Assembly (NCBI RefSeq): GCF_900094545.1 | Contig: NZ_FMAH01000007.1 | Location: 62,001-126,000 of the forward strand | DNA from: Martinezella miluonensis | Lineage (GTDB): Bacteria; Pseudomonadota; Alphaproteobacteria; Rhizobiales; Rhizobiaceae | Length of the DNA stretch: 64,000 bases | Direction: 5' to 3' | Shown: piece after piece, positions 51,297 through 61,091 of the stretch | Layout: every line of letters starts with the position of its first letter | How positions within the stretch are numbered: the stretch's first letter is position 1 | The notes under the pieces: generated by a model | Databases searched by the model: none | Told to the model about the DNA's origin: nothing | What the model saw: the letters and a program-made list of their open reading frames with translations, nothing else | Position numbers and translations under genes: made by a program

Positions 51297-52260
51297 TCGC
51301 CTAATTGTTATGATCGCTTATGATGGCGTCAATCTGATTGATATTGCCGGGCCGCTTCAGGCCTTCGAGTCCGCAACGTTGCAAGCGAAGGATACGGCGT
51401 CAGGCTATCGGATGGTAACGGCCTCGGAACGCGGCGGTGCCATCCGTACCGCCCCTGGCCTGATGGTAGAGACCCGGCCGCTCGATGAACTGATCGCCTC
51501 CGACATCGACACGCTCATTGTCCCGGGGGGACTTCCCGCCGACGGCGTCTTCGGGCTCGACCGGCTTGTTGCTTGGCTTGCGGTGACCGGTCCTTCCGTG
51601 CGCCGGCTCTGCTCCGTCTGCACAGGCGCCTTCCTGCTCGGCGACGCCGGCCTACTCAACGGAAAGCGTGCCACCACGCATTGGTCACGGTCGGCAGAAC
51701 TGAGCCAGCGCCATCCGGCGATCCGCATGGAGGCCGACTGCATTTTCGTCAATGATGGCCAAGTCTGGACCTCTGGCGGTGTGACCGCCGGTATCGATCT
51801 GGCATTGGCACTGATCGAGGCCGACCTGGGCCATGCCATTGCCGCCGCGACGGCGCGCCAGCTGGTAGTTTTCGTCAAGCGGCCTGGCGGCCAGAACCAG
51901 TTCAGGACGCCGCTTGCGCAGCAGCATCGTTCGCCTACAACCTTCACGCCACTGCATACCTGGATGGCAGAGCACCTGCACGAGGATCTCCGTGTCGAAA
52001 AGCTGGCGGAGAAGGCAGGCAAGAGTCCTCGCAACTTTGCCCGCCTCTATGCCGCCGAGGTGGGATGCACACCGGCGCGGGTCGTAGAATTGATGCGACT
52101 GGAGGCGGCGTGCCGTGCACTCGAAGAAACCGGCCGGCCTTTCAAGGCGATTGCGGCCGATGTCGGCCTCGGCAACGAGCAAAATCTGCGGCGCGTCATG
52201 CAGCGCCAGTTCGGTATAGGCCCTTCGGACTACCGGGCGCGCTTCAGCGGGCGACTGTAG
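51289..52260 (+). CDS. GlxA-family AraC-type regulator with DJ-1/PfpI domain
   Basis: A 323-residue regulator. The N-terminal DJ-1/PfpI domain includes DTLIVPGGLPADGVFG and keeps a Cys at the usual place (RRLCSVCTGAFLLGDAGLL). The C-terminal AraC double HTH covers ~215-320 (HEDLRVEKLAEKAGKSPRNF, then FKAIAADVGLGNEQNLRRVM). Start is TTG at 51289, preceded by GGGAGAAGGAC and overlapping the MFS gene. It probably controls the MFS transporter or a metabolic gene elsewhere. Confidence 0.85.
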   Translation: MPDRLIVMIAYDGVNLIDIAGPLQAFESATLQAKDTASGYRMVTASERGGAIRTAPGLMVETRPLDELIASDIDTLIVPGGLPADGVFGLDRLVAWLAVTGPSVRRLCSVCTGAFLLGDAGLLNGKRATTHWSRSAELSQRHPAIRMEADCIFVNDGQVWTSGGVTAGIDLALALIEADLGHAIAAATARQLVVFVKRPGGQNQFRTPLAQQHRSPTTFTPLHTWMAEHLHEDLRVEKLAEKAGKSPRNFARLYAAEVGCTPARVVELMRLEAACRALEETGRPFKAIAADVGLGNEQNLRRVMQRQFGIGPSDYRARFSGRL

Positions 52261-52652
52261 CTTCGCTTTTGGTCGTTGTGAAAACGTGCTCCCGTGGCAG
52301 GGCTCCGATACGCCATAGCGTGGCCAGGATGCCAAGAGCCGAGCGTTTCTTATGTCGCGCGGCGTCGAAGCCCGCGTCTTAAACGGTTTGATCGGCAATC
52401 GCCCGGCAACCCCGGTGTCGTGGCATGTCCGACGACAATGATTGAGGCATGCTATCGTCGTCGGACGCTGCACTATCCGGCTCGCGGGTGGCGTCCGGGC
52501 CGGCATTTGGAATATTAGCATCTACCACAGGTTTAGCGACCTGCCCGGATGGGCAGGGTCGGTTCCGCGCTCGATTGGCCTACTGTCCTGATGTTCCTGC
52601 GACGGCCCTTCCTTGGCCGTTGGAGGGCAGCTCTTGTCCCGAGCTGCACACG
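52261..52652. other. Convergent intergenic region, no gene seen
   Basis: About 390 bases between the GlxA-type gene (plus) and the 52653 gene (minus). It contains the hairpin at 52427-52466. Open frames here are short and overlap both strands without ribosome sites. Confidence 0.45.
52427..52466. terminator. Hairpin with 10-bp perfect stem in convergent gap
   Basis: GTCCGACGAC (52427-52436) and GTCGTCGGAC (52457-52466) are exact complements with a 20-base loop. It sits between convergent genes, so it may end one or both transcripts; T runs are absent. Confidence 0.4.
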
Positions 52653-53339
52653 CTATTTCCGAACCTTGCCAACGGTCAGCCGGCCGCTGCTCCCATCGGA
52701 CAGCGTTACCTTTCCCCATGCCGACATGAGGTCCGCCGCTCTCGTGACTTCGATCCGCCCCGTGCGGCCATCCGAGCATTTGACCGGCAGGGCGATTGTC
52801 GGGCGCCGATCCGTCAGGTCGTAAGTGCCTGAGCATTTTGCCGAACGCCGTGACGACTGAACCGAAAAGCGGCCGTTGCTACCCGATGCTATGGTCGAGC
52901 CCTTGAACGTCTCGCCGGAATCCATCTTAGCGGAAGCCGGAAGAACGATGTCGGCTTGCCTGTTGCTCTGCGGCTTCGACGGTCTCGAACCGGCAATCCT
53001 CAAGGCCCTCGCAATGCTCGGGGTCATGACACCACTTCCGGCAAATTGAACATAGTCGTCATAGGGAATGGCGCCTCTCGCAATAGCAGTCAGGACCCGG
53101 CGGCAGAACTCAAAACGAACATTGGCCTCAGGCACGCCCATGAGCTTCGCTAGTCTTTCCTGCACCTGCGGATTGATGCCGTGATGGCTACATTCCTCGA
53201 TATTCCAGTTGAGAGCCGAGGGATCGCTCAGCACGTTCTTATCGTTCTCGTACCCACTCTTGCGGGCGATTGCTCCAGCATTCGCCGACAAAGGAAGCGC
53301 GACCATTGCGATGGCCGCCAAGATCATGAGCCTTTTCAT
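52653..53339 (-). CDS. Exported hypothetical protein
   Basis: A 228-residue protein with a signal peptide (MILAAIAMVALPLSANAGA). The mature N-terminal half has a CRRVLTAIARGAIPYDDYVQ helix pair. The C-terminal half is a small beta domain (GSNGRFSVQSSRRSAKCSGT, TIALPVKCSDGRTGRIEVT, GKVTLSDGSSGRLTVGKV), which I have seen in other rhizobial exported proteins; it may bind a surface ligand. The ATG at 53339 follows GGGAGGT. Function is unknown. Confidence 0.75.
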   Translation of the reverse strand: MKRLMILAAIAMVALPLSANAGAIARKSGYENDKNVLSDPSALNWNIEECSHHGINPQVQERLAKLMGVPEANVRFEFCRRVLTAIARGAIPYDDYVQFAGSGVMTPSIARALRIAGSRPSKPQSNRQADIVLPASAKMDSGETFKGSTIASGSNGRFSVQSSRRSAKCSGTYDLTDRRPTIALPVKCSDGRTGRIEVTRAADLMSAWGKVTLSDGSSGRLTVGKVRK

Positions 53340-53524
53340 TCTACCTCCCATTGCGCTGTTGATATGTTTAGCGTTCCCGCATGGCTTGTGAAGTGCCATT
53401 AACGGGTGAGGAGAAAAGATATTCGACTATCCCCCGCTTACCGGTCTGACCGACCTCTGTCAGCCCGACTTTGAATTACCCGGCTATCGGTTGGAGGGTT
53501 CTATTGCTATGCTTTGACCCTAGC

Positions 53525-53806
53525 AATTTTGACCGCATCGGCAGCCGCGACGCGATCGGCATCCGGCCGAAGGACCTCTATCTTGGCGATGCCCAGACGG
53601 GCGGAGCATTTCAGGCCAGGGTCCGTGTGCAGGGTGTCGAGCTGGTGGGGGCAGAAAGCTATGTCTACGGCGTTCTCGCCGATGGCCAGGCGATCGTGTT
53701 TCGCGTCTCCGGGCGGCCGCAGATTGGCATCGACAGCGAGCTTACCGTCGCAAGCTCAACCAATGTCCTGCGTTTCTTCGTTAGCCGGGGTAACCGAACG
53801 CAATAG
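53525..53806 (+). pseudogene. C-terminal (TOBE domain) fragment of a sugar ABC transporter ATPase
   Basis: From ~53555 the frame reads IGIRPKDLYLGD, QARVRVQGVELVGAESYVYG, VFRVSGRPQIGIDSELTV and LRFF, the typical end of a UgpC/MalK-type ATPase (TOBE-like domain after GIRPEDL). Walker A, signature and Walker B are absent upstream, and the last residues are replaced by an unrelated tail. So only the last fifth of the gene remains. Confidence 0.7.
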
Positions 53807-54153
53807 CCATTGTGAAACATTGCTGTGCGCTTGCAACCGAAGCCGCTGCGTGGCTTGGCCTAGCTTTCGCACGGACAGGTGGGAGTTTCCTGGGCGCGAT
53901 TGTTCGATATATGCAGGCACTAACACTAACATCGAACTCGGATCACCCAACAGGGCAGACCGATTGTGCATAGGCGAAGTCGGCCCGATTAGTTCGACGG
54001 AGGGACCTCAGTGGTCTTTGTAATCCACCTCCAATTTTGCAATGGCGTCTTCTGATCTGCCAAGCGCAAAGTTATCCTCCGGTTTCTCATCTCGGATTAA
54101 CGATTTTACGATAGGAATTGTCCAAGGGGAGCATCATCGAAAGCCGGTGAAAC
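53807..54153. other. Intergenic region, no gene seen
   Basis: About 350 bases between the ATPase fragment and the diguanylate cyclase gene. I see no convincing gene, hairpin or RNA; it probably holds the cyclase promoter. Confidence 0.4.
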
Positions 54154-55212
54154 ATGGAAAATGCAGCAGATGACACCGAATTGAGCTTCCATCGCTCCGG
54201 TTGCCGTCTAGCGTCCGCCTCGCAGGCTCCACTCTACTCCTTGCTGGAGCGACTCCACGCCGTCCTAACAGGTCCTTTTGACAGGCAGACCATTTGGCAG
54301 CTGCATCGTCAGATCAATCAGCAGGCTGCGCTTATCCGCGAGGCCGACATTGCCCTGGCCGGCGCCGAGATCTTCGAGCGCGCCTCCGTGGCTGCATCCA
54401 TGGGCACATGGCGGTGCGAACTGCCGAGCGAGCAATTGACGTGGAGCGGTGGAACCTATGACCTTTTCGGCTTTCATCGCAGTCATGGACTTGTGCGTGG
54501 CGACATCCTGAGAACCTATTCGGAGGAATCCCTGGCCCGTCTGCAGAAAGTCCGCAGTGATGCCATCGAAACAGGCTCTGGCTTTAAACTTGATGCGGAA
54601 ATCCAAGGTCCGGATATCGGGAAACGGTGGATCAGAATATTCGCCACGGTCGAACGCCAAAATGGGGAACCAATCCGGCTCTTTGGTATCAAGCAAGACA
54701 TTACGGAAGAAAGAACCGTCTTTGAGCATATGCGGCATCTCGCCGAACACGACGTAATGACGGGGCTTGCCAACCGCACTCAATTTCAAGTGCAGCTTGC
54801 CAAGATCTGCGGGCCAAGCGGATCAGGCGGAGCCCTGATGCTCATTGACCTGGACGAATTCAAGGAGATCAATGATACGCTCGGGCATGGCGCTGGAGAC
54901 GAGTGCCTGATCGAATTCACGCGTCGGCTGTCGACGATATGCCAATGCGCTGATCTGATTGCCCGCATTGGCGGAGATGAGTTTGCGGTCCTCTTCAGCC
55001 CCGCCACCGATCGGCACACCATCGAACGCGTCGCTCAGCGTTTGGTTGACGCGGCAAAGGCGCCGATGAACTATTCCGGGTCCGTTTTCAATGTCAGCGC
55101 TTCCGTTGGGGTTGCCTTTGCAGAGGGCGAGACGCCGACCGCTCTGTTCACGAAAGCCGACCACGCGCTCTATGCCGCAAAAGCAATCGGCGGCGACGCC
55201 TTTCAAGGCTGA
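54154..55212 (+). CDS. PAS-GGDEF diguanylate cyclase
   Basis: A 352-residue cytoplasmic protein. Residues ~80-185 are a PAS fold (MGTWRCELPSEQLTWSGGTY, then LFGIKQDITEER), and ~200-350 a GGDEF domain with intact RIGGDEFAVLF. The product-inhibition RxxD site is missing (QCAD at that place), so it should not be feedback-limited in the usual way. It makes cyclic di-GMP, which could drive the curli and adhesin genes of this window, though no direct link is visible. The start is not well fixed: only a weak GGTGAAAC precedes it. Confidence 0.9.
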   Translation: MENAADDTELSFHRSGCRLASASQAPLYSLLERLHAVLTGPFDRQTIWQLHRQINQQAALIREADIALAGAEIFERASVAASMGTWRCELPSEQLTWSGGTYDLFGFHRSHGLVRGDILRTYSEESLARLQKVRSDAIETGSGFKLDAEIQGPDIGKRWIRIFATVERQNGEPIRLFGIKQDITEERTVFEHMRHLAEHDVMTGLANRTQFQVQLAKICGPSGSGGALMLIDLDEFKEINDTLGHGAGDECLIEFTRRLSTICQCADLIARIGGDEFAVLFSPATDRHTIERVAQRLVDAAKAPMNYSGSVFNVSASVGVAFAEGETPTALFTKADHALYAAKAIGGDAFQG

Positions 55213-55380
55213 AATGACGTTGTCTTCGACGTAATCGCCAGCAGATAACCGGCGCATGCGGCCCGCGGTCTGGCCAATATATGCGATTGAGGGGAATCGA
55301 ACCGAGAACCCGGTGCTCACGCAGGCAGCATAAGGTGAATTCGCCTTTTAGAAGACAATTGCCAACTCGTGAAAACTGAA

Positions 55381-55412
55381 AAAAGGATGACGTGCGGTGC
55401 GCGCCATCCTTT
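55381..55412 (-). terminator. Intrinsic terminator of the NCS1 permease gene
   Basis: On the minus strand AAAGGATG and CATCCTTT form a stem around a GC-rich loop, followed by a run of T (CATCCTTTTTTCAG). It lies 67-98 bases after the permease stop codon. On the plus strand it also ends the diguanylate cyclase region, though with a weaker T tract. Confidence 0.65.
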
Positions 55413-55478
55413 CTCTAATTTCGTTGTGCCGGTCCCTAAAGTAGCGTCAACTTAATGATCCGCCGGCAACGGCCCTGG

Positions 55479-56933
55479 TCACGTTGCAGCCCCGACAGCG
55501 GAGCCGCGAGTGCTTACACGAAGCACGTAGTAGACTGCCCCACCAATGCCGACGCCGAAGAACCAGCCATAGGTCGCCCACCATTCCGGCAGGATCGACG
55601 TGAAGGTCGGCAGGATCGACGAGAACAACGCTCCAACCACGAGAGCGATAAAGGCATTTCTATGCCAGCCGGCCTGGAACCGAAACTCGCCACTTTCCTG
55701 GTAGAGCGCAGCAACATTTAGCTCGCCTTTCCGGATCAGATAGTAATCCACCATCATGATCCCGAAGATCGGGCCCATGCTCGAGCCGATGAAGTTGACG
55801 AAGTGCGCGGCACTCGTCTCCCACGGCGCGAAGGGATAGAGTATCAGCGCGATCAGGGCCGCAATATAACCGCCCCGCTTGAAGCTGATCTGCCGAGGGA
55901 AGACGTTGGAAAAGTCGAATGCCGGCGAGACGAAGTTTGCGACAACGTTGATACCGAGCGTTGCTACCGCAAAGGTCAATGCAGCAAGCAGTGCCAAGAA
56001 CCAACTGTCGAATTTCGCCGAGATCGCCTCAGGATGTAGCAGCACTTCGCCGTAGACGGTGAAGGCAGCGGTCGTTGTCACACCAGCGACGAGGCAGAAG
56101 GCAAGCAAGTTAATTGGCAGGCCCCAGAGATTACCCCTCCGCAAAGTTTTTACGTCCGTGGCATAACGCGAGAAGTCGCAGAAGTTCAGATAAAGCGCTG
56201 CAAAGTAAGTGATCCAGGTGGCGGCCACGGCTGCAAGCGCTGGGAAGGAACCCGGCTCACCGGGTACACCTGCGTCCTTCGTCTTTTCCAGCAATACGTC
56301 ACGCGGGATTTCACTACCGAAGGAGAAGGTGCCTGCCTTGACGATCAAATAGATCGCAAGCACCAGCATCATGATCCAGACGGCGGGACCAGCCAGATCC
56401 TGAAATTTGCGCACCGTCTCCATGCCGCGCTGGATGATCAGAAGCTGCAGCGCCCATACGACGACGTAGCAGATGACCTCGAGCGTTGAATGGCCGAGCA
56501 AATGGCTGTTTTGATGGTACGCTAGAATGCTCTCGTTGCGGATGAGAAGAGCGACGATGGCACCCGAGGCAGCCGCAGTCTGAGCGCCATACCAGAAGCA
56601 GGCGACGACAGCCCGCACCAGTGCGGGGACATTTGCGCCGAAGGTTCCAAAGGAAGCGCGGGCAAGAACAGGGAATGGCACGCCCGTCTTAACACCCGCA
56701 TTGCCGACCAGGCTCATAAGGAAGAAGATGACCAGCGAGCCGATACCGATCGCGATCACGAAGTTGATGAAACTGCCGCATAGCAGGAAGAGACTTGCGG
56801 CAAGATAATATCCCCAAAGGCTGTGAACGTCCGACGTCCACACATTGAAGATACTGAACGCGCCCCATTTCCTCTCTTCGGCAGGCGCCAAGTCTTCGTT
56901 ATACAGTGAAGGCGATGGATTTTGTATTGTCAT
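55479..56933 (-). CDS. NCS1-family nucleobase/hydantoin/allantoin permease
   Basis: A 484-residue membrane transporter with about 12 helices. NCS1 hallmarks are NEDLAPAEERKWGAFSIFNV at the N-terminus, VPFPVLARASFGTFGANVPA in the helix 2-3 region, and FGIMMVDYYLIRKGEL near the C-terminus. It is a cation or proton symporter for purine, pyrimidine or hydantoin compounds; the exact substrate cannot be read. A strong GGGGAGAGGGG precedes the ATG. No catabolic gene for these compounds is adjacent. Confidence 0.9.
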   Translation of the reverse strand: MTIQNPSPSLYNEDLAPAEERKWGAFSIFNVWTSDVHSLWGYYLAASLFLLCGSFINFVIAIGIGSLVIFFLMSLVGNAGVKTGVPFPVLARASFGTFGANVPALVRAVVACFWYGAQTAAASGAIVALLIRNESILAYHQNSHLLGHSTLEVICYVVVWALQLLIIQRGMETVRKFQDLAGPAVWIMMLVLAIYLIVKAGTFSFGSEIPRDVLLEKTKDAGVPGEPGSFPALAAVAATWITYFAALYLNFCDFSRYATDVKTLRRGNLWGLPINLLAFCLVAGVTTTAAFTVYGEVLLHPEAISAKFDSWFLALLAALTFAVATLGINVVANFVSPAFDFSNVFPRQISFKRGGYIAALIALILYPFAPWETSAAHFVNFIGSSMGPIFGIMMVDYYLIRKGELNVAALYQESGEFRFQAGWHRNAFIALVVGALFSSILPTFTSILPEWWATYGWFFGVGIGGAVYYVLRVSTRGSAVGAAT

Positions 56934-57332
56934 TTCCCCTCTCCCCTATGTCTCCGAGTCCGTTGGACTCGAGGAGCAGCATGCTCCCAAAACGGCCATG
57001 TGACAATTGGGATATGGTAAGTGTTAGGATACGTAGAGTTCCGTTTCAAAGAACACGGAATGCCGCCGAGGAGTCGAGGCTCGAATCTATCGATGCGACC
57101 GGTAATTTTAGACTCACCATTGATGAAATGAGCGAAATCGCAAGATTGGCGGCACCGAGAGCCGAATTGCAAACCCACCCGGCCTCGCTCCAGCTTAAGA
57201 CTGAGACCGGCTCGTGCAGTCTCATTGCGATAGTCGCACTGAAGTGATCCAGGCGCACACGCCGAGCGGATGCAAGAATGCGGTCCACCCAAAGCCACGA
57301 CAAAGCTGGCTCAGCGCGAGGCCGGCAAGCGC
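56934..57332. other. Intergenic region, no gene seen
   Basis: About 400 bases between the NCS1 permease start and the end of the next transporter operon. Open frames on both strands are short and overlapping. No hairpin or repeat was recognised; it should hold the permease promoter. Confidence 0.4.
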
Positions 57333-58157
57333 CTAGGCCAGCGATGCTGGTTCCATATCCGGGCTAGCGGACAGGACTGCTTCCTTTAGGGCGCGCGAAT
57401 AGGGATGCTGCGGATTGTCAAGCACAGCGCGCGCACCGCCTTGCTCGACGATCTCACCCTTTTTCATGATGATGATGCGGTCACTGATGTAGTAGGCGGT
57501 CGCTAGATCATGGGTGATGTAGATGATCGAGAGCCCAAGTTCTTTCTTCAGCTGGCCGAAGAGGTTGACGATCGCCATTCTGAGGGAGGCGTCGACCATG
57601 GAAACGGGCTCGTCGGCTACCAGCAAGCGTGGTTGCGGTATGAGCGCACGCGCAATAGCCGTGCGTTGCAGCTGGCCGCCCGATAGTTCATGCGGAAACC
57701 GGCCCTTTACCTCGGCAAGCGTCAGGCCGATATGGGCAAGCGCATTGTCCGCCATACGCTCGACTTCCGTACGGCTCGGCCGATTGCCATCGGGCGCGAA
57801 ATTCCTCGCCGTTTCGAATAGATATCGATCGACCCTCTTGAGCGGATTGAAAGCCTCGAAGGGGTTCTGAAGGACGGGCTGAACCTCGCGCATGAAGGCG
57901 CGCCGGTCGGACCTCCCATGAATGGCAACGGGCATACCGCGAAAATTGAGTGCACCCGATGTCGGCGCCGTTTGACCGAGGATCATCGACGCAATGGTGG
58001 ATTTGCCGGAACCGGATTCGCCGACGATAGACAGGATTTCCGGCTCTTCTCCCAAGGTCAGGCTGACATCGCGCACAGCGGTTATCTGGCGGCGGCTGAG
58101 CATACCGCCCTGCCGATAAATTTTGCTGACATGCGAGAGTGAAAGAAGATCGCTCAA
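57333..58157 (-). CDS. ABC transporter ATPase, DppF-like
   Basis: A 274-residue single ATPase with Walker A GESGSGKST, signature LSGGQLQRT, Walker B LLVADEPVSMVD and the H-loop THDLATA. It is the last gene of the second full transporter operon and overlaps the DppD-like gene by 4 bases. Unlike the other two transporters here, the two ATPases are separate proteins. Confidence 0.92.
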   Translation of the reverse strand: MSDLLSLSHVSKIYRQGGMLSRRQITAVRDVSLTLGEEPEILSIVGESGSGKSTIASMILGQTAPTSGALNFRGMPVAIHGRSDRRAFMREVQPVLQNPFEAFNPLKRVDRYLFETARNFAPDGNRPSRTEVERMADNALAHIGLTLAEVKGRFPHELSGGQLQRTAIARALIPQPRLLVADEPVSMVDASLRMAIVNLFGQLKKELGLSIIYITHDLATAYYISDRIIIMKKGEIVEQGGARAVLDNPQHPYSRALKEAVLSASPDMEPASLA

Positions 58158-59143
58158 ACCCGTCCTCCCGTCACTGCGAAGCAGGCAACGCGACGATCAG
58201 GTTCGATGGCTACCATCGGCGGCGCTTCGCGACTGCAGATATCCATGCGCTTGGGACAACGTGGATGAAAGCGGCATCCCTCCGGCGGCATGGCGAGATT
58301 GGGCGGTCTGCCCTCCAGCGAGGGCCGCGTGGAGGCATCGCCGATCCGTGGCAGGCTTGCGACCAGATGCTGGGTATAGGGATGAAGCGGCAGTTGAAAA
58401 AGCTTGCGCGTCGGCGCTTCCTCGACCAGCCGCCCGGCATAAACGATGCCGATACGGTCGGAGACGGCGGCGTGAACGCCCATGTCGTGGGTGACGAACA
58501 GGAAGGATGAGCCCATCTCGTGCTGTATCTCGCGGATCATCGACAGCACGTCGCGCTGGACGATGACATCAAGCGCCGTCGTCGGTTCATCGGCGATGAT
58601 GAACTCCGGCGTCAGAATGGTCGCGAGCGCGATGGTCATGCGTTGACGCATGCCTCCGGACAACTCGTGCGGATAGGCATCGAGAAGATGCGCGTCGAGT
58701 TTCAATCGCTGGAGATGGGTGCCCACACGGTCGAAGAAGGTGCTGCGATCGACCTTCATGTGGCGGAAAGCAAAATCCGTGAATGAATGCCGGATGCGCC
58801 GCACGGGATTGAGCACGTTCATCGATCCCTGCATGACATAGGACAAATGCCGCCAGCGAAGCGATGCCCGCTCCTGCGGCGTCATCGCGCAGATATCCTG
58901 CGTTCCGCCATTGAAGTGAAATTTGACAGCGCCGGAGACGACGCGAAGCGGCGGTCGGATGGCACCCGCGATCGTCTTGATCAGCGTCGTCTTGCCGCTG
59001 CTCGATTCACCGGCAACACCGTAGATCTCACCGCGACCGATCGACAGGCTGACATCATCCACCGCGCGCACCTCGCGATCGACGCCATAGAGGAAGGCTC
59101 GATAATAGGCCTTGAGGTTGCTGACCTCGACGACAGCCTCCAT
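58154..59143 (-). CDS. ABC transporter ATPase, DppD-like
   Basis: A 329-residue ATPase with Walker A GESSSGKTT, signature LSGGMRQRM, Walker B FIIADEPTTALD and the C-terminal oligopeptide-family domain with its Cys-rich motif (CRFHPRCPKRMDIC). That motif is the iron-sulphur-like site seen in many DppD proteins. It follows the permease gene by 2 bases. Confidence 0.93.
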   Translation of the reverse strand: MEAVVEVSNLKAYYRAFLYGVDREVRAVDDVSLSIGRGEIYGVAGESSSGKTTLIKTIAGAIRPPLRVVSGAVKFHFNGGTQDICAMTPQERASLRWRHLSYVMQGSMNVLNPVRRIRHSFTDFAFRHMKVDRSTFFDRVGTHLQRLKLDAHLLDAYPHELSGGMRQRMTIALATILTPEFIIADEPTTALDVIVQRDVLSMIREIQHEMGSSFLFVTHDMGVHAAVSDRIGIVYAGRLVEEAPTRKLFQLPLHPYTQHLVASLPRIGDASTRPSLEGRPPNLAMPPEGCRFHPRCPKRMDICSREAPPMVAIEPDRRVACFAVTGGRV

Positions 59144-59145
59144 AC

Positions 59146-60003
59146 CTAGCCTCCCATCCGGTTCAAACGACTGCGCGGGTCGTTGTATTCATTCATCGAC
59201 ATCGACAGCAGGAAGAGCGCCATGAACAGAACGACGATGGCAGCCACGGGTGCTCCGACCCACCACCAGTTTCCGGCGATCAATGCCGAATGGGCATTGG
59301 CCCAATAGATCATCATGCCCATGGTCGGCGTCTCGATATCGGTAAAGCCGAGCACCGAAAGCGTGATCTCCATGCCGATCGACCAGATCATATTGTTCAT
59401 CGTTGTGGCGAAGACGATCGGCAGTACATAGGGCAGATGCTCCTCGACGAGGATCTTACGCATGCTCATGCCGGAATAGATGCTCTGCGTGGTGAAAGGC
59501 CGCGTCTTGAGGCTGATCGCCACCGAGCGGATCAAGCGCGCGTCATAGGACCAGCCCAGCGACGCCATGACGACGATAAGCACCGTCCAGGTCATTTCGT
59601 CCTTGAGTACGAAGTAGAACAGGATCAGCAGCGGAAACTGCGGAATGACCATGATGCTGTCATTGATCGCCATCAGCACGCGATCGAGGGCGCCGCCGGC
59701 ATAGCCAGCCACCAGTCCCACGACAAGCGAGATAATGCGGGACAGGAAGGCGACACCGATGCCGAAATAGAGGGTGTTGCGGAGCGCTACCGCGAGTTGC
59801 CAGAAAACATCCTGGCCACGCGATGTCGTGCCAAGCCAGTATTGCCCATCCGGCGGCATGTCCGGCGGCAGCAGATAAAGATCGGAAGGGCCGTAGGGTG
59901 AGAAATAGGACAGGATCACCATTCCGACGATAACGGCAAACAAAAGCAAACCGCAAAGGAATTCGGCATTCTGGCGAGCGAGGTCGCGAACGATCGTCAG
60001 CAT
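59146..60003 (-). CDS. ABC transporter permease, DppC-like
   Basis: A 285-residue permease with YWLGTTSRGQDVFWQLAVAL (the DppC signature after the first periplasmic loop), about six membrane helices, and an EAA-like loop (QSIYSGMSMRKILVEEHLPY). It has GGAG shortly before its ATG and lies 3 bases after the DppB-like gene. Confidence 0.92.
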   Translation of the reverse strand: MLTIVRDLARQNAEFLCGLLLFAVIVGMVILSYFSPYGPSDLYLLPPDMPPDGQYWLGTTSRGQDVFWQLAVALRNTLYFGIGVAFLSRIISLVVGLVAGYAGGALDRVLMAINDSIMVIPQFPLLILFYFVLKDEMTWTVLIVVMASLGWSYDARLIRSVAISLKTRPFTTQSIYSGMSMRKILVEEHLPYVLPIVFATTMNNMIWSIGMEITLSVLGFTDIETPTMGMMIYWANAHSALIAGNWWWVGAPVAAIVVLFMALFLLSMSMNEYNDPRSRLNRMGG

Positions 60004-60006
60004 GGC

Positions 60007-61011
60007 CTACTCCACCTTGATGCGCGGGTCGATCAGCGGACCCAATATGTCGACGATGAAGACTGCCGCGGCGACGCCGGCGATCGATAGCGCACTCAGC
60101 CCCAGGACAAGGCTGTAATCGCCGGCATGGACGGCCGAAATCAGAAGATTGCCGATGCCGGGATAGCCGAAGACGATCTCCGTGATGACGGTGCCGTTGA
60201 AAACAGCGCCGAGCGACATGGCAAGGCCGGTAAACTGCGGCACCATGGCATTGCGTGCGATATAAGACCTTAAAATCCTGCGCTTCGGCACGCCGCCAAG
60301 CTCGGCAAAAACAACGTAGTCCTCGGTGATGATATTGGAGACGAGCGCACGCATGCCGATGAGCCAGCTGCCGGTCCCGACGAGGATCAAGGATAGCGCC
60401 GGTAGGATGGAATGTCGGAGAATGTCGAGCACCAGTGTGAAGGACAGCTCCAGACTGGTGTTCATCTCATAGCCGCCGTTGATCGGCAGGATCGGCCAGA
60501 TGTAGCCGAACAAGATGATCAGCACGAAGGCGAGGATGTAATAGGGTATCGGCTGCATGGCGATGAAAACGAGGCTCACGGCCTTCAGTATCATGCTATT
60601 GCGATAGTAGCCGGTGAGCGCGCCGATCATACTTCCGAGCAGGAATGTGATGATGACGGAAACGGTCATCAGGCCGATGGTCCAGGGCAGCGCCCTTGCG
60701 ATGATGGCGGAAACGGGCGTTGGAAATGCCGAGAGCGACGGCCCGAGATCACCGGTCGCGAGGCGGCCCCAGAAATGCAGATACTGCTGCCAGATGGAGC
60801 CCTCGAGACCGTAGAGCTCCCTGAGCGACTGGCGCATCAGTTCGACGGCGCGGGGATCCGATTGGCCCATTTGCTGGATTGCGCCAATGCTTTCCTCGAC
60901 CGGATCGATCGGTGTCAGATGCGTGATGAAGAAAGTCGCTGATATGCCGAGAAAGACGACGAGCAGAAACTGGCCAAATCGTTTCAACACGAAAACTGGA
61001 TAGGACGTCAT
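60007..61011 (-). CDS. ABC transporter permease, DppB-like
   Basis: A 334-residue permease with about six membrane helices. The N-terminus has FFITHLTPIDPVEESIGAIQ, and the C-terminal region has EIVFGYPGIGNLLISAVHAG, the DppB signature. The EAA loop is VFAELGGVPKRRILRSYIAR. A strong hairpin separates it from the binding-protein gene. Confidence 0.92.
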   Translation of the reverse strand: MTSYPVFVLKRFGQFLLVVFLGISATFFITHLTPIDPVEESIGAIQQMGQSDPRAVELMRQSLRELYGLEGSIWQQYLHFWGRLATGDLGPSLSAFPTPVSAIIARALPWTIGLMTVSVIITFLLGSMIGALTGYYRNSMILKAVSLVFIAMQPIPYYILAFVLIILFGYIWPILPINGGYEMNTSLELSFTLVLDILRHSILPALSLILVGTGSWLIGMRALVSNIITEDYVVFAELGGVPKRRILRSYIARNAMVPQFTGLAMSLGAVFNGTVITEIVFGYPGIGNLLISAVHAGDYSLVLGLSALSIAGVAAAVFIVDILGPLIDPRIKVE

Positions 61012-61091
61012 GCCGTCGTTTTCCTTGCTGCCCGCACTTCATCTCTGATCGAAAAGATCGCCGGACCTCTTTTCGTGCCCGGCGACAGGTG

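Noticed and set aside
55270-55330. tRNA-like T-arm sequence (GGAATCGAACC) after the diguanylate cyclase
   Set aside because: The flanking bases do not pair into a T-stem, and no anticodon or acceptor stem is present. At most it is a degraded tRNA 3' end; I could not support an attachment site.
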